Positions 15,174 to 22,972 of a stretch of 32,798 nt of DNA are shown here, one piece after another. The position numbers and the translations under genes were made by a program. Source of the DNA: Clostridia bacterium (lineage in GTDB: Bacteria > Bacillota_A > Clostridia > Oscillospirales > CAG-272). The notes beneath the pieces were generated by a model. That model did not search any database, was not told the DNA's origin, and was given only the letters and a program-made list of their open reading frames with translations. The DNA lies in contig JAFSUU010000031.1 in the NCBI GenBank assembly GCA_017445115.1, positions 1-32,798 of the forward strand. The letters run 5' to 3'. Each line of letters begins with the position of its first letter. Position 1 is the stretch's first letter.

Positions 15174-16118
15174 ATGTACCCGCTTTTACTGAAACCGGTC
15201 ATCAAAGATTATATATGGGGCGGCAGACGGCTCATAGACGAGTACGGCTACGAGGCAAACGGTGAAGTTGCCGCCGAGGCGTGGGTACTTTCCTGCCGCG
15301 AGGGCAACGAAAACGTCGTGTTGAACGGGGAGTACAAGGGAAAACTTCTCTCGGAAGTTCCGTGGGTGGACAAAGAAAAGTTCCCGCTGCTCGTCAAGCT
15401 CATCGACGCGGAGCGGGATCTCTCGATACAGGTCCATCCGTCAAAGGAGTGCGCCGCTCTTTACGAGGGCGACTCTCCGAAAACGGAAATGTGGTATATC
15501 CTTGATTCCAAGGAGGATGCGCGCGTCATCCTCGGGTTCAACGAACAGTTTGAAAAAAAGAAAAGAGAGAATAAGAACGACTTTTTGAAGGACGTCAGCG
15601 ATTTCATAAAGAACGGAACGATAACTGACGTCTGCCGCAGCGTCAGCGTAAGGCAAGATGATATGGTATTCGTTGAACCCGGGACTTTGCACGCAATTTG
15701 CCGCGGTATTTTTCTTGCCGAGGTGCAGCAGAACTCGGACACGACTTACCGCGTGTACGATTACGGCAGACTCGGCGCCGACGGAAGACCGAGGCAGCTT
15801 CACGTCGAGCGCGCGCTGGATGCGCTGAAGTTCTCTCCCGATACGCCTCTTGCCGTCAAAGACGAGACTGTAATGACGGATCACGGATCCGTGAGAGACG
15901 TTGCGATAGGCGACGTCGGATCGAAAATCATTTTGCTCGACGGACAGTGCGGCGCGATGGCGGAAGGAACGTATCACGTTCTCGTTTTATCCGGCATCGT
16001 CAGAGTTGCGTGGGAAAAGGAAAGCCTTGAATTGTCAAAAGGCGACAGTGTACTCATTCCCGGCGGACTTGCTCACACTGTTTCGGGCAAAGCAAAATTG
16101 CTCGTTAGTGCGCTTTGA
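15174..16118 (+). CDS. manA: Class I mannose-6-phosphate isomerase
   Basis: The 314-residue cupin enzyme interconverts fructose-6-phosphate and mannose-6-phosphate. The zinc ligands are all present: Gln86 and His88 in SIQVHPS, Glu105 in KTEMWY and His173 in PGTLHAI. The catalytic Arg193 sits in NSDTTYRVYDYGR, typical of the short Firmicute form. A second cupin half ends in VLIPGGLAHTV. It acts in the cytosol, feeding mannose into glycolysis or supplying mannose-6-phosphate for GDP-mannose and surface glycans. AAGGAG precedes the ATG, and it has its own promoter. Two successive intrinsic terminators lie ~150 and ~205 bp downstream, beyond a small gene on the opposite strand. Confidence 0.93.
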   Translation: MYPLLLKPVIKDYIWGGRRLIDEYGYEANGEVAAEAWVLSCREGNENVVLNGEYKGKLLSEVPWVDKEKFPLLVKLIDAERDLSIQVHPSKECAALYEGDSPKTEMWYILDSKEDARVILGFNEQFEKKKRENKNDFLKDVSDFIKNGTITDVCRSVSVRQDDMVFVEPGTLHAICRGIFLAEVQQNSDTTYRVYDYGRLGADGRPRQLHVERALDALKFSPDTPLAVKDETVMTDHGSVRDVAIGDVGSKIILLDGQCGAMAEGTYHVLVLSGIVRVAWEKESLELSKGDSVLIPGGLAHTVSGKAKLLVSAL

Positions 16119-16132
16119 GATCAGAGATATCA

Positions 16133-16246
16133 TCAAAGTGACATAAGGTTCAAAAGTCTGTCCATAATAAGCGCCGCTCCGACGAGACCTCCTCCGACGG
16201 CTCCGGCTCCGAGGACGCAGATAATTGCATTTGCGATCTTTTCCAT
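16133..16246 (-). CDS. Small hydrophobic glycine-zipper peptide, 37 aa (novel small ORF)
   Basis: A minus-strand ATG (16244-16246) sits 8 nt after a perfect GGAGG. It opens a 37-residue frame starting MEKIANAIICVLGAGAVGG and ending in DRLLNLMSL, stop TGA at 16133-16135. Residues ~5-29 form one hydrophobic span rich in Gly/Ala with G-x-x-x-G spacing, flanked by charged residues, as in single-span small membrane proteins. A TATAAT (minus, 16306-16311) lies ~60 bp upstream, but its -35 is poor. The 5' leader would contain the GC hairpin that also ends manA transcripts. The ORF lies antisense between the manA stop and terminator, so the manA mRNA tail would pair with it. I do not recognise the family; toxin-like, regulatory or subunit roles are all open. 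Confidence 0.6.
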   Translation of the reverse strand: MEKIANAIICVLGAGAVGGGLVGAALIMDRLLNLMSL

Positions 16247-16267
16247 TTTATATACCTCCGTTTGCTC

Positions 16268-16293
16268 GCCGCCCTCCGGGGCGGCTGTTTTTT
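16268..16293 (+). terminator. Intrinsic terminator downstream of manA
   Basis: GCCGCCC (16268-16274), a TCCG tetraloop closed by C-G (UNCG type) and GGGCGGC (16279-16285), then TGTTTTTT. Confidence 0.85.
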
Positions 16294-16322
16294 GTTTACG
16301 ACATGATTATACGCAAACGGTT

Positions 16323-16344
16323 GTCCGAAAAAACGGACTTTTTT
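16323..16344 (+). terminator. Second intrinsic terminator downstream of manA
   Basis: GTCCG (16323-16327), A6 loop and CGGAC (16334-16338), then T6. It is placed 30 bp after the first terminator and just ahead of the next promoter, so it insulates the WYL regulator from manA read-through. Confidence 0.75.
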
Positions 16345-16345
16345 A

Positions 16346-16374
16346 TTTACTTTTTCAAAAAGGTGTGGTATAAT
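16346..16374 (+). promoter_or_regulatory. Promoter of the WYL regulator
   Basis: TTTACT (16346-16351), a 17-nt spacer and TATAAT (16369-16374), 26 bp before the ATG. Confidence 0.7.
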
Positions 16375-16400
16375 GAAAAAAACGGATCCCGGAGGCTGAT

Positions 16401-17387
16401 ATGGCAAAAAAACCGAAGCAAAAATTAAAGCTGATAAGAGTGAGAGACATTCTTCTTGAAAACACGGACAACGACCATTCGATAACGGTTGCAGAGATTT
16501 TGGAGAAACTGTCCGATTACGGCATCGAGGCGGAGAGAAAGAGCATATACGAGGATATCGAAGAGCTCCGGATGTACGGTATGGATATCGAGATGCTGCA
16601 CGGGAGAAGCGGAGGATATTACGTCGCGACGAGAGAATTTGAACTGCCGGAATTGAAAGTACTCGTGGACGCGGTCCAGGCGTCGAAATTCATAACGACC
16701 GCTAAGAGCAGAGAGCTGATCAAAAAGCTGTCGGCAATGACCAGCCGCTACGAGCGTACGAAACTCTCACGCCAGGTGCACATTTACGAAAGAGTAAAGT
16801 CGATGAACAAGAGCGTATATTACACGACCGACTTCATCCACACCGCGATAAGCGAAAATAAGAGGATCGCTTTCAGCTATTTCAAATTCAACAGTAAAAA
16901 AGAAAAAATATACCGCAGAGACGGAAGACGTTACGAGGTAAGTCCGTGGCTCCTTATTTGGAACGACGAAAATTATTACCTTGCGTCGTACGATCCGGTC
17001 GACGGGATCATCAAGCATTTCAGAGTCGATAAAATGGAGAGGGTCTCTCTTATAGACGAGCCGCGCGAGGGCGAAGAGCTCTTCAAGGCGTCGGACATTT
17101 CCATGTATTCGACCGGAGTCTTCGATATGTTCGGTGGCAAAACGGAGAGCGTGACGCTTGAGTGCGCGGAGAGCATGGCGGGAGCGATCATAGACCGCTT
17201 CGGAAGCGACGTCACTATGACGCCGGGAGGATCTCTCGATTTTCGCGCTTACGTCAAAGTTCAGATAAGCCCGCGCTTTTTCGGCTGGGTGATGGGCTTC
17301 GGCGACAAAATGAAGATCGCATCTCCCGAGCACGCGGTAAACGGGTTCAAAGAAATGCTTGACGGGATATCAAATCTGTATAAATGA
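16401..17387 (+). CDS. HTH/WYL-domain transcriptional regulator
   Basis: The 328-residue protein starts after a CCCGGAGG ribosome binding site. Residues ~10-70 form a winged helix (TVAEILEKLSDYGIEAERKS ... GRSGGYYV), as in DeoR/YafY-like regulators. Residues ~140-225 form a WYL domain of the SH3-like/Sm-fold type (KRIAFSYF, RRYEVSPWLLIWNDENYYL), followed by the C-terminal WCX extension. WYL domains bind ligands such as nucleic acids or nucleotides and modulate DNA binding. It stands alone between two terminators with its own promoter. The target genes are not evident; the antisense-overlapped small ORF and the lipoprotein gene are near candidates only by position. Confidence 0.9.
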   Translation: MAKKPKQKLKLIRVRDILLENTDNDHSITVAEILEKLSDYGIEAERKSIYEDIEELRMYGMDIEMLHGRSGGYYVATREFELPELKVLVDAVQASKFITTAKSRELIKKLSAMTSRYERTKLSRQVHIYERVKSMNKSVYYTTDFIHTAISENKRIAFSYFKFNSKKEKIYRRDGRRYEVSPWLLIWNDENYYLASYDPVDGIIKHFRVDKMERVSLIDEPREGEELFKASDISMYSTGVFDMFGGKTESVTLECAESMAGAIIDRFGSDVTMTPGGSLDFRAYVKVQISPRFFGWVMGFGDKMKIASPEHAVNGFKEMLDGISNLYK

Positions 17388-17394
17388 GCCAACT

Positions 17395-17432
17395 AAAAAA
17401 CGCGGAATGAGATCTGCTCATTCCGCGTTTTT
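17395..17432. terminator. Bidirectional terminator
   Basis: An 11-bp perfect stem (CGCGGAATGAG at 17401-17411, 5-nt loop, complement at 17417-17427) is flanked by A6 and T5. It serves the converging WYL and lipoprotein genes. Confidence 0.9.
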
Positions 17433-17446
17433 AGATATTTTGGTCT

Positions 17447-17968
17447 TTATCCGGCTATTTTGATCGAACCGAGTACCTCTCGTGTCTCATCCGAGTCGTA
17501 AGCGTGACGGTCGGCTCCGACGAGAACGGTCTTGTTTCCTGTCTTTGCCCACATCTGAAAGCTGTCGGAGGAGTCGGCGTGTTTGTACGCGATACCGCTC
17601 CACACAGTTCCGTCAACGTCAAGAGTGACTTCCTCGGGCGTTTCCCCCGGATTCTTTTCTTTTGTTGCGGCGATGCTGTCCCTGGCTTTTGCCTCGTCGG
17701 TCAGAACGGTCACGATATAATAATTCTTACCGTCGTCGGATTTGATCGAAAGAGAGTCGGGATCCGCACCGTCAACAAGGCTGCCGCCGATCAGTTTGCA
17801 GCCTGCGGGTACGTATACGCTGATATTTCCCCATGTCTCGGTCTTTCCTACAGCGTCCGCGGACGTATCGTCTCCGTTTCCCTGCACGTTTCTTTCGCAC
17901 GCGGCAAATGCGGTCAGCATAAGCGCGAGGATGAAAATGAAACATACGGTTTTGATAAATTTTTTCAT
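17447..17968 (-). CDS. Small predicted lipoprotein of unknown function
   Basis: The 173-residue product has a clear type II signal peptide (MKKFIK, hydrophobic core, lipobox AFAAC with Cys24). Mature residues 25-40 are a short polar linker. The rest is a compact beta-rich domain (WGNISVYVPAG, IVTVLTDEAKARDS, VWSGIAYKHADSS ... VLGSIKIAG) resembling small lipoproteins that monitor or shield the envelope. I do not recognise a catalytic motif. AAGGAG lies 8 nt before the ATG, and the gene is preceded by a perfect promoter at 18026-18054. It is monocistronic, ending at the terminator shared with the WYL gene. Confidence 0.8.
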   Translation of the reverse strand: MKKFIKTVCFIFILALMLTAFAACERNVQGNGDDTSADAVGKTETWGNISVYVPAGCKLIGGSLVDGADPDSLSIKSDDGKNYYIVTVLTDEAKARDSIAATKEKNPGETPEEVTLDVDGTVWSGIAYKHADSSDSFQMWAKTGNKTVLVGADRHAYDSDETREVLGSIKIAG

Positions 17969-18025
17969 GAGAAATACTCCTTAATAAAGGGCCGTTGTTT
18001 TGAAACAAACGTTTTGAACAAGAAA

Positions 18026-18054
18026 ATTATATCATCATAATAGCGATTTGTCAA
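18026..18054 (-). promoter_or_regulatory. Consensus promoter of the lipoprotein gene
   Basis: On the minus strand, TTGACA (18049-18054), a 17-nt spacer and TATAAT (18026-18031). Confidence 0.88.
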
Positions 18055-18055
18055 C

Positions 18056-18089
18056 GAAAATAAAACGGGCGTCCGTTATCGGGCGCCCG
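18056..18089 (-). terminator. Terminator of the degV gene
   Basis: On the minus strand, CGGGCG and CGCCCG (plus-strand 18084-18089 and 18066-18071) form the stem, followed by TTTTATTTT. It lies immediately upstream of the lipoprotein promoter. Confidence 0.8.
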
Positions 18090-18104
18090 CAGATCGGATC
18101 GATG

Positions 18105-18971
18105 TCATCTGTGTTTTGCGTGGAAGCTGACGCCTACCGTGTTGGGACCGCAATGGCTTCCCGCGGTGGGGTTGACGTCAAAGTATTCGATATTCAACTC
18201 TCCGAAACGTTCCTTCAGCATCCCGGCCAGTTCGTCGGCGATGTCCTTTGAGTCTGCGCTTCCGATGAGAACGCGGTGATCCGCGATGTTGTCGCCGAGC
18301 TCTTCAACGTACGAGACGAGTCTTTCAAGCGCTTTCGCTCTGCCTTTTTCTTTTCCGACGCTGACCATTTTTCCGTTCTCGTCCATATAAATGATCGGAC
18401 GTATGCCGAGCAGCGTGCCCATAGTGCCGGCAAGACCGGAAACTCTGCCGCTGTGTTTGAAGAATTTGAGGTCGTCCGCAAAGAAGTACACCGCGAAATG
18501 ATCGACTTCGGTCTTTGCCCATTCGACTATTTCTTCCGCGCTCTTTCCCGCTTTGAAAAGGTCGCCTATCTCAAGTACGATATTCAGACTTCCGAGTGTT
18601 ATGCCTTTTGTGTCGATCTCGTAAAACTCTCTCTCGGGATATTTTTCTTTAAGTTCTTCGACCGCTTTATCCATAGCGTCGAAAGTTGCGGTCATGGCTC
18701 TTGAAAAGTGAACGTAAAGGATGTCTTCTCCGTTTGCGAAATGAGGTTCAAAGTATTTGATATACCGTTCTTTTCCGATCGCGCTTGTCGTCGGAAGAAC
18801 GCCGCCTCTGAGCATATCGTAGAAAGCGTGAGCGTCGAATTCTTCAAAATCCACGTAGGGATAAACTGTTTTGCCGTCTATGCTGTACGGCATGCTGATA
18901 AGATTGTATCCGTACTCTTTCGCTTGAACCGGCGTGATGTCAGTATCAGTGTCTGTAAATAATGCGTACAT
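18105..18971 (-). CDS. DegV-family fatty-acid-binding protein
   Basis: The 288-residue protein fits the DegV/FakB family: an N-terminal TDTDTDIT loop, PTTSAIGKERY with the Thr-Ser-x-x pocket, FFKHSGRVSGLAGTMGTLLGIRPI and a closing GSHCGPNTVG. FakB proteins hold a fatty acid while the kinase FakA phosphorylates it, so host or environmental fatty acids can enter phospholipids. No fakA is present in the window. GGGAGG lies 5 nt before the ATG. The gene is divergent from a tetR-type gene, with overlapping promoters and a palindromic operator between them, which suggests repression by that regulator. Confidence 0.9.
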   Translation of the reverse strand: MYALFTDTDTDITPVQAKEYGYNLISMPYSIDGKTVYPYVDFEEFDAHAFYDMLRGGVLPTTSAIGKERYIKYFEPHFANGEDILYVHFSRAMTATFDAMDKAVEELKEKYPEREFYEIDTKGITLGSLNIVLEIGDLFKAGKSAEEIVEWAKTEVDHFAVYFFADDLKFFKHSGRVSGLAGTMGTLLGIRPIIYMDENGKMVSVGKEKGRAKALERLVSYVEELGDNIADHRVLIGSADSKDIADELAGMLKERFGELNIEYFDVNPTAGSHCGPNTVGVSFHAKHR

Positions 18972-19005
18972 ATTGACCTCCCGGACTTAAAATCCGTTAA
19001 AAATA

Positions 19006-19035
19006 TTGACTTTTACCACACATGTGTATTATAAT
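19006..19035 (+). promoter_or_regulatory. tetR promoter with embedded palindromic operator; divergent degV promoter overlaps
   Basis: On the plus strand, TTGACT (19006-19011), an 18-nt spacer and TATAAT (19030-19035). Its spacer holds the perfect palindrome ACACATGTGT (19018-19027). The minus-strand degV promoter (TTGATT at 19050-19055, 16-nt spacer, TATAAT at 19028-19033) shares the same -10 bases, so a protein bound to the palindrome could block both. Confidence 0.65.
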
Positions 19036-19070
19036 ATATATTGAACAGAAATCAACGACAAAAACGAACA

Positions 19071-19092
19071 AAATGCGGTAATTGCCACATTT
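19071..19092. promoter_or_regulatory. 22-bp imperfect palindrome, candidate second TetR operator
   Basis: AAATGCGGTAATTGCCACATTT is symmetric at 18 of 22 positions. It lies between the tetR promoter and its ribosome binding site, where a bound repressor would block elongation. It differs in sequence from the ACACATGTGT site. Confidence 0.45.
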
Positions 19093-19140
19093 GTTTATAT
19101 TATTGTGTATCTTTATTACAAAGTTAAAGGAGTGGCGTAT

Positions 19141-19728
19141 ATGGCTCAAACAGAGAGAAAAACTCAGGACAAAAGAGTTATAAGGACAAAAAAAGCGATA
19201 AGAAACGCTTTTTCCGAGCTTATCTCCGGAAAAGATCTGAATGATATCACCGTCAAAGACCTCGCCGATAAAGCCAATATAAACCGCAAAACTTTTTACA
19301 ATTATTACAGCGGAATTTATCAGGTCGTTGAAGAGCTCGAAAGAGAACTTGTCAACGGTTTTGAAAAAGCGCTGAGTGATATCGATATGAAAAAGTGTAT
19401 GACGGATCCCCGAGTCATATTCGACAGGATAGACGCTCTCATTTTAGGAGATATCGAGTTTTACGGTAATATATTTACCGCGGTGGAAAACTTCAACCTG
19501 ATAACGAAAATGACCGCGCTGATCAAAGAAAAGACAAAAAGGGCGATCTGCTCACAGCTCGGACTCGGGGAAGATAAAGCGGATATTGCGCTTGAGTTTG
19601 TTATTTCCGGTATGATCTCAGCGTATCAAATGTGGTTCAGATCGGACAGAACACGTCCGCTTTCCGACGTTTCTGATATTGTCGGCGCGCTGAGCTTTCA
19701 CGGGCTTTACGGATTGCTGAACAGTTGA
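19141..19728 (+). CDS. TetR/AcrR-family transcriptional regulator
   Basis: The 195-residue regulator starts at the ATG placed 8 nt after AAAGGAG; an upstream in-frame ATG at 19105 has no ribosome binding site. Residues ~14-60 form the TetR helix-turn-helix (KKAIRNAFSELI ... ITVKDLADKANINRKTFYNYY). The rest is an all-helical ligand/dimer domain resembling the C-terminal type found in DhaS-like regulators. It is divergent from degV with palindromic sites in the shared promoter region, so autoregulation plus control of degV, perhaps in response to a lipid ligand, is likely. Its stop is only 7 bp from the convergent comEC stop, and no terminator is visible there. Confidence 0.9.
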   Translation: MAQTERKTQDKRVIRTKKAIRNAFSELISGKDLNDITVKDLADKANINRKTFYNYYSGIYQVVEELERELVNGFEKALSDIDMKKCMTDPRVIFDRIDALILGDIEFYGNIFTAVENFNLITKMTALIKEKTKRAICSQLGLGEDKADIALEFVISGMISAYQMWFRSDRTRPLSDVSDIVGALSFHGLYGLLNS

Positions 19729-19735
19729 GCCCGGA

Positions 19736-21976
19736 TCAGTCAATGTTTAAGACAACTGTAGAATTCACATCGCAATATGAGACTTCTTCAAACCCCGAAA
19801 GCACCGCGGCGCCTGCGAAGGAGTATATTTTACATCCGTCGAAATAGTCTGAATATTCGTAGGGCGCACCTATCTTGTTCCCTGCGGAGCCGAAGATCAC
19901 CGAGCCCGCTTTACCGAACAGAGCGGTCACGTTCGGATGAACTTTATAGTAGTTGCTTCCGAGGTATATTATTGATCCGCCCTTGCCCTCAATTTTGATG
20001 CATACCACAGGCGTCGATTTGCCGTCCGGAACCACCGCGCTGAAGGATATTTCGGCTGAATTGAAGGTCAGCTTTTCCGGCAGAGCGGGAAGTTCGGAAT
20101 ACTCCGTGTTTCTTGCGCCGAGAGATGACGACAGCTCATCGAGATATTTTTCCTCCGAGTATTTTTCGCCGACGAAAACTTCGCATATGCGTTCCGTGTC
20201 GACAAGGTATTCCGCCGTGCTCTGTGAACGCGAAGTGCATTTGACGATCGCAAGTTTTTCAATATCCGTGATACAGAGTTCGCTCAGCTTTGCGATGCAT
20301 GCGTCTGCCGCAGTCCTTCCTCCCCCGGATATATCGATAAGGATCGCCTCTCCGTCCGAGACGACGGCGAGCGCCTCGTTCTTTGAAGTCCCGGCCCGGA
20401 TGACCGTTATATCGGGACGGCTTGCATTGTAGATCGCGCACCCGGCTCCGGATACCGCAATACACAAGGCAATACCGCAGACGGCGATCCTTGAGATTTT
20501 CTTTCGCGTCAGGATCGCCGTGATCATGAGAACGCAAACGGCAGCGGCGATATACGGCACGTGCGGATAGCGAAGAGAGACCGTCGCGCCGCCGATCGAG
20601 GCGCCGGCGTGGGCAAGATGCAAAACCGCGCTTATCAGTTTTTCTGCGACGAACGATATCCCGGCGCACACCGGAGAGATCGGCGAGAATATCAGGATCA
20701 AAGCCGAGAGATAGAGTATTACGCTGAACGCCGGAATAAATATGAGGTTTGAGACCGGGGAAAGAAGAGATAGCTCGTCGAAATAGAGCGTCATCACGGG
20801 AACAGACGTCAGAACGACCACCAGGGTGAATACGATCGCTTTTATAAGACGGACGAAAAGCCGCTTCGGTATTCCGTCTTCCCGTTTTGTATCAAAGTAT
20901 TTTATCCGTTTTGTCAGATATACTCCCGCAAGACATCCTGCGTAAGCGCAGAATGAAAGCTGCATCGCGGCGCTTTGCGACACAAAAGGATCTGCGATTA
21001 CCATAGCCGCTCCGCAGACGGAAAGCGCTGTGAAACTGTCGTAACTGATCCCGAGTACCGTTATCAGCGACGCTATGCACGCGACGATCGCCGCGCGGAC
21101 GACGGAAGGGGTAAATCCCGTGAGAAACATATAGAAGATCATCGCGAGAATGACGAATACGTATGCCACCCTCTTCCCGATACCGAACTTTTTTAACAGC
21201 GATATGAGCGCGACGCAGATAAAAGAGACGTGCATCCCGCTAATTGCTATGAGGTGAGATATTCCGATGCGCGAAAAGTCGCTCTTTACCGAATCGGACA
21301 GTCCTGTGCGGTTTCCGAGAAGGACCGCCGCAGAAACGCCGTAAGCTTCCGGGGATAGTTTTTCTTCTAAAATCGAACAGAGCTTTGAATTCAGCCTTGA
21401 GGCTTTTGCCGCAAGAGACGGCGATTCACCGGTTATCACGACCGTATCCGCAGACGCGGCAAGCGTCGCGCCTTTTGAAAGATAGTATCTTTCGGCGTCG
21501 AAAGACGACGTGTTTTTGATCGCTGAAATTTCGCAGACGGCAGAAATTTCGTCGCCGGGTGAAACGTGCGATCCGGAAGTCAGAGCGGCGGTGAACGAGA
21601 CTTCTTCTCCGTCAGCCGACGAGACGTCAAACAGCACACAGCTGTTCCACGAGGTCTCGTATATGACCTCTTTCACTTCTCCCGAAAGAGAGTGCGTCCC
21701 TCCTTCAAGATATGAATATCTTTCAAGCGAGGGGAAGAACACCGAGACGGCAAAGACGGAAGCGGCGAGGGCGCCCGCGGCGATAAGTATTCCGTAACGC
21801 GCGGCGACTTTCAGCTTTCCCTTTACTGCGAGCGAGCCGGCAATAATGATCAGAAGCAGAATACCGGAAATGATGACGGGAAGCGCGGACGAAGAATCCG
21901 AGAGATTCGATATAAGACAAAAGAGGGCGAAAAAGCTCATTGTTACGACCGCGACAGGTCTTTTGACAAAATCCAT
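19736..21976 (-). CDS. comEC: ComEC/Rec2-family DNA-uptake channel with degenerate metallo-beta-lactamase domain
   Basis: The 746-residue membrane protein begins after GGAGGG. Residues 1-80 contain several spans; ~85-185 are the soluble N-terminal (DUF4131-type) domain. Residues ~205-510 are the competence channel core with SDFSRIGISHLIAISGMHV (232-250), LTGFTPSVVRA and about ten spans. Residues ~522-746 correspond to the C-terminal metallo-beta-lactamase domain of ComEC. The expected HxHxDH metal site is replaced (IVKCTSRSQSTAEYL, ~577-591), so nuclease activity is unlikely there. ComEC passes single-stranded DNA across the membrane during transformation. No comEA or comF is in the window. 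It may be expressed alone from the region divergent to the deacetylase gene. Confidence 0.9.
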   Translation of the reverse strand: MDFVKRPVAVVTMSFFALFCLISNLSDSSSALPVIISGILLLIIIAGSLAVKGKLKVAARYGILIAAGALAASVFAVSVFFPSLERYSYLEGGTHSLSGEVKEVIYETSWNSCVLFDVSSADGEEVSFTAALTSGSHVSPGDEISAVCEISAIKNTSSFDAERYYLSKGATLAASADTVVITGESPSLAAKASRLNSKLCSILEEKLSPEAYGVSAAVLLGNRTGLSDSVKSDFSRIGISHLIAISGMHVSFICVALISLLKKFGIGKRVAYVFVILAMIFYMFLTGFTPSVVRAAIVACIASLITVLGISYDSFTALSVCGAAMVIADPFVSQSAAMQLSFCAYAGCLAGVYLTKRIKYFDTKREDGIPKRLFVRLIKAIVFTLVVVLTSVPVMTLYFDELSLLSPVSNLIFIPAFSVILYLSALILIFSPISPVCAGISFVAEKLISAVLHLAHAGASIGGATVSLRYPHVPYIAAAVCVLMITAILTRKKISRIAVCGIALCIAVSGAGCAIYNASRPDITVIRAGTSKNEALAVVSDGEAILIDISGGGRTAADACIAKLSELCITDIEKLAIVKCTSRSQSTAEYLVDTERICEVFVGEKYSEEKYLDELSSSLGARNTEYSELPALPEKLTFNSAEISFSAVVPDGKSTPVVCIKIEGKGGSIIYLGSNYYKVHPNVTALFGKAGSVIFGSAGNKIGAPYEYSDYFDGCKIYSFAGAAVLSGFEEVSYCDVNSTVVLNID

Positions 21977-22053
21977 ATTGCCCTCCTTAAAGAATCATCG
22001 TTTAGTGTATTTTAGCAAATTATTCAGCAAATGTCTACCGAAAAGACAAAATA

Positions 22054-22072
22054 CCGTTCGAAAATCGAACGG
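22054..22072. promoter_or_regulatory. 7-bp inverted repeat in the comEC/deacetylase divergent region
   Basis: CCGTTCG, AAAAT, CGAACGG lies just upstream of the deacetylase ribosome binding site with no T run after it. It may be an operator or an mRNA 5' hairpin. Confidence 0.4.
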
Positions 22073-22094
22073 CCGACGAAAGGACATATAAAAA

Positions 22095-22913
22095 ATGAAA
22101 AGGATCGAAACAAGACTTTGGAAGAACGGGTGCACAAGAGCAGTTTCATTTACGTTTGACGACGGCAGATTTGAGGACTACCGTCTTGTGGAGCTATTCA
22201 ACAAATACGGTGTGAAAGGCGCTTTTCATCTTTGCAATCCGGGCTTTCTCGAGAGCTGCGGCTACAAAGTGGAAAAGCTCGTCGATCCCGCGGACTATAA
22301 AAAGCTGTACGAAGGTCAGGAAATCTCGTGCCACCTGATGCATCATCCGTTTCCGAAGTGGCAGCCGACTGAGGCGATCCTTCGCGAAGCGATGGACAAC
22401 AGAAGATTTCTCGAGGATCTTTGCGGATACCCGGTGCGCGGTATGTCCTACCCGTTCGCAAATTACGATCAAAGAGTTATTGATATCCTTCACGCCGCAG
22501 GACTCGTCTATTCGAGAACTGCAAACGACACCAACGCTTTCGGTCTGCCCGAGGATTTCATGAGATGGGATCCCACGTGCAACTGGTCGCAGGCGGAAGG
22601 GCTCGTCGATAAATTCTTCTCTCCGATGAGATACGATTTTATGAGACTGTTCTATATCTGGGGACACAGCTACGAGCTCTCGTCGGAGGAGAAATGGGCT
22701 GATATGGAGCGCCTGCTTCAAAAGCTCTCCGGCCGCGACGACGTCTGGTACGCTACAAATATTGAGATATACGACTATATGCAGGCTGTCCGTGCGCTCC
22801 GCTTCTCCGCGGAATGCGACACCGTCTACAATCCCTCCGCGATCCCCGTCTGGTTCGAAGCGGACAGAGAAGTCTTCAAAGCCGAACCCGGCAAGGTAAC
22901 AAAAATAAGCTGA
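22095..22913 (+). CDS. Polysaccharide deacetylase (NodB-homology, CE4-like) family protein
   Basis: The 272-residue protein shows the NodB motifs: TFDDG (motif 1, Asp22/Asp23), a CHLMHHP segment with His80, His83 and His84 as metal ligands (motif 2) and VRGMSYPFANYD (motif 3, Arg and Pro). These enzymes remove N-acetyl groups from glycans such as peptidoglycan or chitin oligomers in a metal-dependent manner. No signal peptide or membrane span is visible. Secreted action is therefore not supported, and a cytosolic substrate is possible. AAAGGA precedes the ATG. The gene is divergent from comEC and ends at a hairpin shared with the converging XRE-TPR gene. Confidence 0.85.
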   Translation: MKRIETRLWKNGCTRAVSFTFDDGRFEDYRLVELFNKYGVKGAFHLCNPGFLESCGYKVEKLVDPADYKKLYEGQEISCHLMHHPFPKWQPTEAILREAMDNRRFLEDLCGYPVRGMSYPFANYDQRVIDILHAAGLVYSRTANDTNAFGLPEDFMRWDPTCNWSQAEGLVDKFFSPMRYDFMRLFYIWGHSYELSSEEKWADMERLLQKLSGRDDVWYATNIEIYDYMQAVRALRFSAECDTVYNPSAIPVWFEADREVFKAEPGKVTKIS

Positions 22914-22931
22914 CACCTATAAACAAATAAA

Positions 22932-22959
22932 AGGGCAGGCACCGTACGATGCCTGCCCT
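22932..22959. terminator. Bidirectional terminator
   Basis: AGGGCAGGCA (22932-22941), 8-nt loop and TGCCTGCCCT (22950-22959). The minus-strand side continues TTTATTTGTTT, the better T run. It ends both the deacetylase gene and the leftward CotH operon. Confidence 0.8.
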
Positions 22960-22972
22960 TGTCTATGTTTGC

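Noticed and set aside
16150..16407. 85-codon minus-strand frame over the manA terminator region
   Set aside because: It is out of frame with the good ribosome binding site and crosses the terminator hairpins; the 37-residue frame at 16133-16246 is better supported.
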